Positions 6,952-12,758 of a stretch of 12,758 nt of DNA are shown here, piece by piece. Origin of the DNA: Pseudomonadota bacterium (GTDB lineage Bacteria; Pseudomonadota; Gammaproteobacteria; Burkholderiales; Burkholderiaceae_B); the NCBI GenBank assembly GCA_023388835.1, contig JAEWFK010000140.1:1-12758 (forward strand), read 5' to 3'. The stretch's first letter is position 1, and each line of letters opens with the position of its first letter. Position numbers and translations under genes: made by a program. The notes under the pieces were generated by a model. It was not told where the DNA came from. It saw nothing but the letters and a program-made list of their open reading frames with translations, and searched no databases.

Positions 6952-7926
6952 GTGCAGAACAATAAAGAAAGCTATCAGCGACTGTGCGATCAGGAAGCGT
7001 CCATCCCCCTGTTTTCCCGACCCTGGTGGCTGGATGCCGCCGCGGGAGCGGAAAACTGGGATGTAGCGCTGCTTGAGAAAGGCGGCCTGGTGCTGGCCAC
7101 CATGCCCTACCTCAAGCACCGGCGCGCGGGCTTCCGCATCCTCACGCAACCGTGGTTGACGCTGTCGCTTGGCCCATGGCTGCGCCCTTCCACGGCCAAG
7201 CCTCCTCGCAAGATCGCCCAACAGAAGGAATTGCTGCAGGGCTTGATCGAGCAGCTGCCGCCTTTCGATCACTTCCAGCAGAAATGGCACTACGACCAGA
7301 CGAACTGGCTGCCGTTTCGCTGGAGCGGCTTCGAGCAGACCACCAGCTACAGCTATGTCATCTCCGACCTGACGGACCTGCAGGCCGTCTGGAACGGTTT
7401 CCAGGAAAACATCCGGAAGGAAGTGCGCAAGGCCACTGGCCGGGCGCAGCTGTGTGTGCGTGATGACCGGTCCCTGGAAGACATGCTGAGCCTGCACAGA
7501 ATGACTTTCGATCGGCAGGGAAAGTCCACACCGTGCCCGGAGCGCATCATCCGGGCCATCGACGAGGCCTGCTCAGCCCGTGACCGTCGCCGCATCTTCA
7601 TCGCGGAAGATGTGCAGGGCCGCCAGCACGCTGCTGTCTATATGGTCTGGGACGAGAACAGCGCCTACTACCTGTTGGGAGGCGGCGACCCGGCACTGAG
7701 GAACAGCGGCGCCGCGAGCCTGTGCATGTGGGAAGCAATCCGGTATGCGGCCGCCGTCACGAAACGATTCGATTTTTGCGGTTCGATGGTCGAGCCGATC
7801 GAGCACTTCGTCCGCGCTTTCGGGGGTAACCAATGTCCGTACTTTTCCGTGTCCAAAACTCCGTCAAGGGTGTTGGCGAGCTATCGCTTCCTCACTTCCC
7901 TGCTGCCGACGGCCCGGGCGGCCTGA
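6952..7926 (+). CDS. FemAB-like GNAT-fold acyl/aminoacyl-transferase of a polysaccharide cluster
   Basis: A 324-residue protein that looks like the GNAT/FemAB-type proteins (Acetyltransf_6 class) common in exopolysaccharide clusters. Visible signs are FSRPWWLDA at 21-29, IRKEVRKA at 154-161 (the basic helix of the family), YYLLGGGDP at 239-247, FDFCGSM at 273-279 and FVRAFGG at 286-292. There is no signal peptide or membrane span, so it is probably cytoplasmic. True FemX/FemA proteins add amino acids from aminoacyl-tRNA to peptidoglycan precursors; the cluster versions have no firmly known reaction. It lies between wlbC- and wlbD-like genes beside a deacetylase-like gene, which suggests acylation or aminoacylation of a sugar in the repeat unit (inference). 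The start is GTG 6952 with GGGGAG at 6939-6944 seven bases ahead. The gap from the previous gene is 45 nt. Its last 94 nt overlap the next gene. Confidence 0.8.
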   Translation: MQNNKESYQRLCDQEASIPLFSRPWWLDAAAGAENWDVALLEKGGLVLATMPYLKHRRAGFRILTQPWLTLSLGPWLRPSTAKPPRKIAQQKELLQGLIEQLPPFDHFQQKWHYDQTNWLPFRWSGFEQTTSYSYVISDLTDLQAVWNGFQENIRKEVRKATGRAQLCVRDDRSLEDMLSLHRMTFDRQGKSTPCPERIIRAIDEACSARDRRRIFIAEDVQGRQHAAVYMVWDENSAYYLLGGGDPALRNSGAASLCMWEAIRYAAAVTKRFDFCGSMVEPIEHFVRAFGGNQCPYFSVSKTPSRVLASYRFLTSLLPTARAA

Positions 7927-9311
7927 GTGTTGCCGACCGGGCGGCCATGCCGCCCGCCGTGCTGGCTTGGCTGCAGGATCTCTTGCGGGAGCGTTTCCAT
8001 GACGGCATTGTCCTGGAGCCGGAACGCGCCGGTTTCTGCGCGCTCTGCGTGCCCGGAAACAAGCGGCGTGTGTGGATACGTTCGGAATTTGCGGCCTTTG
8101 AGCTGGGAGCGAAGGACCTGCCGTGTGGACATTGGATCCCCGCCGAGCCGCAATGGCTGCCTGAAGCTTTGGAATCGCTGCCGGCGCCCGGCATGGCGGA
8201 ACCTCCTGTCGCCCTCGTGGAACACGATGAGCGGGGCTATGTTCTGCATTACGACGTGCTGGGTCTGGCTTACTGGATGATGACCCGGCTCGAGGAGGTC
8301 GATGCGCAGCGGTTGGACGCGCATGGCCGCTTCCCTGCTGAAGCCTCGCACGCCTTCCGCCACGGCTATCTGGATCGGCCCATTGTCGACGAATGGTTTG
8401 AAGTGCTGTCCCGGATCATGCGCGCCGCCTGGCCCGAGCTGCCATCACGTGAACCCAAGTACGACATCCGGCTGTCGCATGACGTCGACACGCCGGCGCG
8501 CTACGGGTTGATTGGACCGCTGCGCCTGCTCCGGGTGATGCTCGTCGACCTGATGCGCGAGCGCGAGCGCGACCGGCAGGCGTTGATGCGCGCACCGAGA
8601 ATCTGGTCGGAATCGCGGCAGCGCCTGGATACACGGGATCCTTTCAACACCTTCGACTGGATCATGGATCAATCAGAGGCTGTCGGCCTGCGCAACGCCT
8701 TCTATTTTCTATGTGGGCGCACCGACAGAAAACGCGACGGACATTACGTTCCGGAAGACCCGGCCATTCTGGATCTCATGCGCCGTATCCACGCGCGCGG
8801 CCATGAAATCGGCCTGCATCCCAGCTTCAACACCTATCTCGATCCCGACGCTCTTCGGGGTGAGGCGAATCGTCTGCGGCGGGCATGCGAGCAAGCCGGC
8901 ATCCAGCAGGAGCACGTGGGCGCCCGCATGCATTACCTGCGCTGGCAGTCCCCCGCCACCTTGCGCAATCTGGAAGCTGCGGGGATGGCCTACGACACCA
9001 CTCTCGGTTACGCCGATCACCCTGGATTTCGCTGCGGCACCTGCCATGAGTACCAGGCCTTCGACCCGGTCAAGTGCAAGGCCATGAAGCTGCGCATCCG
9101 GCCGCTGATCGTCATGGAATCCACCGTCATTGGCGGCATGCGCCCGCAGGGCGTGCTTCAGGCGCATGTGCGCTTGCGGCGCCTCATGGAGGCCTGCCGC
9201 CGAGTCAACGGACAGTTCACTCTGCTTTGGCACAACACCATGCTCGAACACCCCCACCAGCGACGGCTCTACGAGCTTGTGCTGGCACACCGCAAGGAAC
9301 ATGCAAAGTGA
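7833..9311 (+). CDS. NodB-like polysaccharide deacetylase with N-terminal accessory domain
   Basis: A 492-residue protein. Residues about 40-205 form an accessory domain seen in large cluster-borne deacetylases (DVLGLAYWMMTRLEE at 141-155, GRFPAEASHAF at 165-175). A NodB-type carbohydrate esterase domain follows. Motif 1 is SHDVD at 215-219, motif 2 GHEIGLHPSFN at 323-333, motif 3 ARMHYLRW at 364-371, and the C-terminal motif LLWHNT at 464-469. The usual HxxxH of motif 2 reads His329...Asn333, so one metal-ligand histidine is replaced; I recall this as common in this subgroup. It has no signal peptide, so the likely substrate is a cytoplasmic lipid- or nucleotide-linked sugar. ATG 7833 overlaps the FemAB-like gene by 94 nt and has GGGGG six bases upstream. 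ATG 7947 is the alternative, with no visible ribosome binding site. The stop overlaps the next start as GTGA. Confidence 0.85.
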   Translation: MSVLFRVQNSVKGVGELSLPHFPAADGPGGLSVADRAAMPPAVLAWLQDLLRERFHDGIVLEPERAGFCALCVPGNKRRVWIRSEFAAFELGAKDLPCGHWIPAEPQWLPEALESLPAPGMAEPPVALVEHDERGYVLHYDVLGLAYWMMTRLEEVDAQRLDAHGRFPAEASHAFRHGYLDRPIVDEWFEVLSRIMRAAWPELPSREPKYDIRLSHDVDTPARYGLIGPLRLLRVMLVDLMRERERDRQALMRAPRIWSESRQRLDTRDPFNTFDWIMDQSEAVGLRNAFYFLCGRTDRKRDGHYVPEDPAILDLMRRIHARGHEIGLHPSFNTYLDPDALRGEANRLRRACEQAGIQQEHVGARMHYLRWQSPATLRNLEAAGMAYDTTLGYADHPGFRCGTCHEYQAFDPVKCKAMKLRIRPLIVMESTVIGGMRPQGVLQAHVRLRRLMEACRRVNGQFTLLWHNTMLEHPHQRRLYELVLAHRKEHAK

Positions 9312-10372
9312 AGAGGATCATCACCGTGCTCGGTGCTCGCCCGCAGTTCATCAAGGCGGCGGCAGTATCCCGCGCGATCGCCGCCGATGGACGACTGTCC
9401 GAGCGCATCATCCATACGGGACAGCACTACGACCCCGGCATGTCCGACATCTTCTTCAAGGAGATGGAGATTCCTGAGCCGGCCCATCACCTCGGTGTGG
9501 GAGGAGGCAGCCACGGCGCCATGACGGGCGAGCAGCTCGCTCGGATCGAAGCCATTCTGCTCGAAGAAAAACCGGACTGGGTGCTGGTCTACGGTGACAC
9601 CAATTCAACGCTCGCCGGCGCGCTCGCCGCCGCCAAGCTGCATATCCCGGTCGCGCATGTGGAAGCCGGCCTGCGCTCCTTCAATCGCCGCATGCCCGAG
9701 GAAATCAATCGCGTACTGACCGATCATCTGTCGGAGATCCTGTTCGCCCCCACGCAGGCGGCGCATGCGCAGCTGGAGCGCGAAGGCATTGCAGACGAGC
9801 AGATTCACATTACGGGAGACGTGATGATGGACGCTGCGCTGCATTACCGCAGCCGCGCCCGACGGCCGGACTGGTTCGACGCCCTGGACATCGAATCCGG
9901 CGAATTCCTGCTATGCACTATTCACCGTGCCGAGAATACGGATTCACCCGAGCGCCTGCGCGACATTCTGCAGGGGCTTTCCGCCTCGGCGCGGCCCATC
10001 ATCCTGCCCCTGCACCCCCGCACGCGCAAGATGCTGGAGCGGCTGCAACTGCGCCCCTCGGAGCCGGTGCATATCGTTGACCCCGTCGGGTATCTCGAAA
10101 TGGTGTGGCTGGAGATGCATTGCCATGCGGTCGTCACGGATTCAGGCGGGGTACAGAAGGAGGCGTATTTCCATGGCAAGCCGTGCATCACGCTGCGTGA
10201 TGAGACCGAGTGGACGGAACTGGTGGAGCTGGGTGTGAATACGCTGGTAGGCGCCGACCCCCAGCACATTGCCAAGCAAATCAATCAACCTCCTGTCGCC
10301 GCCAGCGCCGGCGACGTCTATGGCGACGGCCGTGCCGCGCACACCATCGCCCGGATACTCGCCGAGTTCTGA
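9308..10372 (+). CDS. wlbD: UDP-GlcNAc3NAcA 2-epimerase (WbpI/WlbD type, WecB fold)
   Basis: Predicted to invert C2 of UDP-GlcNAc3NAcA to give UDP-ManNAc3NAcA, the final step of the pathway begun by the three wlb-type genes upstream. The 354 residues match the WecB-fold hydrolysing/non-hydrolysing epimerases: GARPQFIKAA at 9-18, HTGQHYDPGMS at 36-46, GDTNSTLAG at 96-104, HVEAGLRSFNRRMPEEINR at 117-135 (Glu119, Glu131), CTIHRAENT at 203-211 (His206) and VTDSGGVQKEA at 276-286. The HLGVGGGSHGAMTG stretch at 61-74 is typical of WbpI-like enzymes and differs from WecB, so the diacetamido-uronate substrate is more likely than UDP-GlcNAc. The start is GTG 9308, four bases overlapping the upstream stop, with AAGGA at 9294-9298. 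Upstream extension of the frame is not conserved-looking. It is separated from wlbABC by two modification genes. Confidence 0.93.
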   Translation: MKRIITVLGARPQFIKAAAVSRAIAADGRLSERIIHTGQHYDPGMSDIFFKEMEIPEPAHHLGVGGGSHGAMTGEQLARIEAILLEEKPDWVLVYGDTNSTLAGALAAAKLHIPVAHVEAGLRSFNRRMPEEINRVLTDHLSEILFAPTQAAHAQLEREGIADEQIHITGDVMMDAALHYRSRARRPDWFDALDIESGEFLLCTIHRAENTDSPERLRDILQGLSASARPIILPLHPRTRKMLERLQLRPSEPVHIVDPVGYLEMVWLEMHCHAVVTDSGGVQKEAYFHGKPCITLRDETEWTELVELGVNTLVGADPQHIAKQINQPPVAASAGDVYGDGRAAHTIARILAEF

Positions 10373-10374
10373 AT

Positions 10375-11694
10375 ATGCGCATTCTTCTCATCAGCACCTA
10401 TTTCTACCCTCAGAACCGGATCCCGGTGCTACGCGTCGGTCAATGGGCCAAGTATTGGGCACTGCAAGGCCATAAAGTGACCGTGCTGACCACGCAAAAG
10501 TATCCCTTTCTCGGTCCCTACGGATTGGCGCCTGAGCTGCCTGCCGGTGTAGAAGTCGTCGAAGTTCCCTACATGCCCGAGTGGATGCGGCGACGGCTCG
10601 AAGCCCGTAGTCCCGGACGAGCGAGCGGCTCGCCCGCCGCAAGCTCCGGCCAACGCTTGCGCAACCGTGTAAGGCGCTTGCGCGCCTATATCGGTTCCCT
10701 GATCGACATCCATGATCTGTGGGTGGGTCCCGCCAGGCGAAAAGGGCTGGAGCTGATGGCGGCGCAACGCTTTGATGCCATTGTCAGTTCCTTCTCGCCT
10801 CCGGCGGCGCATATGGTGGCCAGCCGTCTCAAGGCCGTCTATCCCGATACCGTGTGGATGGCGGATTTCCGCGACCTCTGGGCGAACAATCACATCACTT
10901 CGGCCCGAGGCGTCCTGCGTTTCATCGAGAATGCCGTCGAACGCCGCACGATGCGGAGCCGAGCCGACGTTCTGGCCACTGTCTCGATGCCCCTGGCCGA
11001 TGACCTGCAGAAGCGCTATCCCAACCTGCCCATCTGGGTAGTGGAAAACGGCTTCGACCCCGAGGAGTTCCCGGACTGGCCGGCACGCATTCGCACGCCT
11101 CCCGGCACACACGGCATGCTGCGCATCTGCTATGCCGGCACGCTCTATCCGGGTCGCCGCGACCCGACTCCGCTGTTCGAAGCCGTCAATCAGTTGATCG
11201 ATACCGGCGTGCTCGAAAGGCGGCGCGTCGCCATAGATTTCTACGGCCAGAATGAAACCGAACTGGCGACTATCCTCGATCGCTGCCATGGCAATCGACA
11301 CGGCATCGTACACGCACACGGTTTCGTGTCGCGTAGCGATTCCCTGGCTGCTCAGGCGCGCAGCAGCCTGCTTCTGTTGCTGGAATCTTCTGAACCCGCC
11401 GCGCGTGGGGTACTCACCGGCAAGCTCTTCGAATACTTGGTGAGCGGCATTCCCATCGTGGCGGTGGGAATCGACGAAGCCAATGCCGCGGGCGAACTGT
11501 TGCAGCGCACGGGTACGGGGTTCTGCGCGCGCACAGCAGAGCAGATCGCGGACATGCTTACCAGAGCTGTGCAGAGCGGTCGCTTTGATTTCTACGACCC
11601 GCAACAGGAGCTGATCGCCGCCTACTCACGGGACTCGCAGGCCCACGGGATCGCAGAACGCCTCAATCGCCTGAGGGAGATGCAACCATGCTGA
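10375..11694 (+). CDS. GT4-type (GT-B fold) glycosyltransferase
   Basis: A 439-residue retaining glycosyltransferase that probably adds one sugar to the undecaprenyl-linked repeat unit at the cytoplasmic face of the membrane. The N-terminal Rossmann half opens with MRILLISTYFYPQ and carries ADFRDLW at 163-169 and VENGFDPEEF at 223-232. The donor-binding half has CYAGTLYPGRRDP at 252-264 and GKLFEYLVSGIPIVAVG at 349-365, where the family's second conserved Glu sits (Glu353). The donor and acceptor cannot be read from sequence; the upstream pathway makes UDP-ManNAc3NAcA a candidate donor. ATG 10375 lies two bases after the upstream stop. An Arg/Ser/Gly-rich stretch at about 71-102 looks like a basic membrane-facing loop. 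Its stop lies inside the start of the next gene (ATGCTGA overlap). Confidence 0.88.
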   Translation: MRILLISTYFYPQNRIPVLRVGQWAKYWALQGHKVTVLTTQKYPFLGPYGLAPELPAGVEVVEVPYMPEWMRRRLEARSPGRASGSPAASSGQRLRNRVRRLRAYIGSLIDIHDLWVGPARRKGLELMAAQRFDAIVSSFSPPAAHMVASRLKAVYPDTVWMADFRDLWANNHITSARGVLRFIENAVERRTMRSRADVLATVSMPLADDLQKRYPNLPIWVVENGFDPEEFPDWPARIRTPPGTHGMLRICYAGTLYPGRRDPTPLFEAVNQLIDTGVLERRRVAIDFYGQNETELATILDRCHGNRHGIVHAHGFVSRSDSLAAQARSSLLLLLESSEPAARGVLTGKLFEYLVSGIPIVAVGIDEANAAGELLQRTGTGFCARTAEQIADMLTRAVQSGRFDFYDPQQELIAAYSRDSQAHGIAERLNRLREMQPC

Positions 11695-12758
11695 CTGTTC
11701 TGCAGATGTATTACGTCGGCATTTCCGGAGCATTGTTCCTGTACGCGGTGTATACCCCGCGCAATGCCGTACGCGCATTCGCGCCTGCCTTGGCGCTGAA
11801 CGTCTTTCCGCTTGCAGCGCTACCCTACATGAGCATGGACATCGCGCGCCTGGGCGGCATGCCGCTGGTCTACCTGCCCATGACGGCAATTGGACTTGCC
11901 ATGATCGTGCGCAATGGCCTGCGCCTGCCGCGCCGTTTTCTGCTCCTGTACATCTTTGTCGCCCTATATCTCGTATATACGTTCAGCAACACGGTACTCG
12001 CGCGCGGCATTTCGGCGAGCAACCTGATGTATTGGCTGGCGTGGCCGCTGAACTTCCTGATTTTCATCGCTGCGGCCTCCATCGTCGCTCGTCTGGAACC
12101 CGGGGCAACGGACCGCATGCTTCACCGCTGCGTGCAAGTTCTGGTGGCGGCGTCAATCGTGGGCCTGGCCCGTTACGCGGTCGGCATCGAGACGGATGCG
12201 AACTTCATCCCGCTGATGAACCGCAATGGCACGGTGGTCCTGATTGCCCTGTTGTTTCCCCTGGTGTTTCACGTTCACGCGACCCAGGGCAAGTCGCGCA
12301 CATGGCTGCTTGTCTGCGCCGGGACCATCGCACTATGCGTCACATTGACCTTCTCGCGCTCGGGACTCCTGGGCTTGCTGGCGGGCACCGTACTGTATTA
12401 CTGGCGGTTTTCGCTGATGGGCTTGCTGAAGTTCTGCACTGCCGTGCTGGTGATCGCCCTGTTTCTGGCCAGCGGCATTGCCGAACGTACGACCGAGCGC
12501 CTGCTCATGTCGGCCCGAACGGTAAGCGCCATGGCGGAAGGCCGTGAAGTCGATCGCAGCATCGGCGACCACAACCGCGTCATCCTGGTGAATAGTGCCA
12601 TTGCCACGGCGAAGAAGCACTTCTGGTTCGGCACCGGGCTGGGCATGGAGAACTATCGCGAAGGCTTGCGCAAAGCCAGCCTTCTGCCCGTGACGTCCAA
12701 AGCGCACAACTTCTATCTGTCCTATTTCACGGAACTGGGCCTGATCGGCTTCGCATTG
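11688..12758 (+). CDS. wzy: Wzy/WaaL-family O-antigen polymerase or ligase (3' end beyond window)
   Basis: An open frame of 357 codons that continues past the window end. It is very hydrophobic, with about ten predicted membrane spans (for example about 83-101, 113-133, 181-198, 206-222, 226-240 and 246-263). A polar, probably periplasmic loop of about 80 residues starts near 265. The Wzy_C-type signs are SRSG at 223-226, HNRVIL at 295-300, FWFGTGLGMENY at 312-323 and HNFYLSYFTELGLIG at 340-354. Wzy polymerises lipid-linked repeat units on the periplasmic face; WaaL ligases share the fold. Placement in a Wza/Wzc-type cluster favours polymerase. It overlaps the glycosyltransferase gene by 7 nt (ATGCTGA), suggesting coupled translation. 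The usual length is 400-450 residues, so roughly the last 50-100 are missing here because the window stops, not through mutation. Confidence 0.9.
   Translation, partial: MLTVLQMYYVGISGALFLYAVYTPRNAVRAFAPALALNVFPLAALPYMSMDIARLGGMPLVYLPMTAIGLAMIVRNGLRLPRRFLLLYIFVALYLVYTFSNTVLARGISASNLMYWLAWPLNFLIFIAAASIVARLEPGATDRMLHRCVQVLVAASIVGLARYAVGIETDANFIPLMNRNGTVVLIALLFPLVFHVHATQGKSRTWLLVCAGTIALCVTLTFSRSGLLGLLAGTVLYYWRFSLMGLLKFCTAVLVIALFLASGIAERTTERLLMSARTVSAMAEGREVDRSIGDHNRVILVNSAIATAKKHFWFGTGLGMENYREGLRKASLLPVTSKAHNFYLSYFTELGLIGFAL

Noticed and set aside
9074..9307. Upstream extension of the epimerase frame to ATG 9074
   Set aside because: The added 78 residues overlap the deacetylase gene and look like out-of-frame translation; the family starts at KRIITVLGARPQ, matching GTG 9308.
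6952..9311. Exosortase (XrtA/PEP-CTERM) EPS system
   Set aside because: FemAB and deacetylase genes occur together there, but no exosortase or other XrtA marker is visible, and the deacetylase here is a different, larger type.
10210..10374. Upstream extension of the glycosyltransferase frame
   Set aside because: The extra 55 residues overlap the epimerase and are Arg/Gln-rich noise; MRILLISTYF at 10375 is a typical GT4 start.
1..12758. Mobile elements, tRNA/rRNA genes, CRISPR arrays or direct repeats
   Set aside because: No transposase or integrase, no tRNA-like cloverleaf, no regularly spaced repeats and no insertion footprints were seen; frames are intact throughout.

Overview
The window carries a GC-rich, single-strand (all +) gene cluster for export and synthesis of a surface polysaccharide: a Wzy-dependent capsule, exopolysaccharide or O-antigen-like polymer. 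Base composition, codon use and the wlbA-B-C...D gene order resemble Burkholderiales, especially the Bordetella/Achromobacter group (Alcaligenaceae). That placement is inferred; no rRNA or other marker gene is present.

Layout. (1) 1-38: possible last codons of an upstream gene. (2) 57-554: an RfaH-type NusG paralogue. (3) 555-771: a 217-nt leader containing GGCGGTAGCCTG (745-756), a match to the ops signal read by RfaH in enterobacteria, inside a 7-bp inverted repeat. (4) 772-4220: export machinery, a Wza-type outer-membrane lipoprotein and a Wzc-type chain-length regulator/tyrosine kinase. (5) 4217-6906: three sugar-nucleotide genes in wlbA-wlbB-wlbC order (3-dehydrogenase, N-acetyltransferase, aminotransferase). 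(6) 6952-9311: a FemAB/GNAT-fold protein and a NodB-like polysaccharide deacetylase with an extra N-terminal domain, overlapping by 94 nt. (7) 9308-10372: a WbpI/WlbD-type UDP-sugar 2-epimerase, the last step of the wlb pathway. (8) 10375-11694: a GT4-type glycosyltransferase. (9) 11688-12758: a multi-membrane-span Wzy/WaaL-family protein cut by the window end.

How they work together. The four wlb-type enzymes would convert UDP-GlcNAcA into UDP-2,3-diacetamido-2,3-dideoxy-D-mannuronic acid (UDP-ManNAc3NAcA). The 6-dehydrogenase that makes UDP-GlcNAcA is not in the window and must lie elsewhere. The glycosyltransferase would build the repeat unit, the Wzy-like protein would polymerise it, and Wza/Wzc would control length and export. 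The FemAB-like and deacetylase-like proteins probably modify the glycan. No flippase (Wzx), initiating glycosyltransferase or Wzb phosphatase is visible.

The genes are packed tightly (4-nt stop/start overlaps, a 7-nt overlap, gaps under 50 nt) with no terminator recognised after 772. This suits one long transcript needing a processive antiterminator. The most notable observation is the pairing of a local RfaH paralogue with an ops-like element just before the first export gene, which appears to lack a Shine-Dalgarno sequence.
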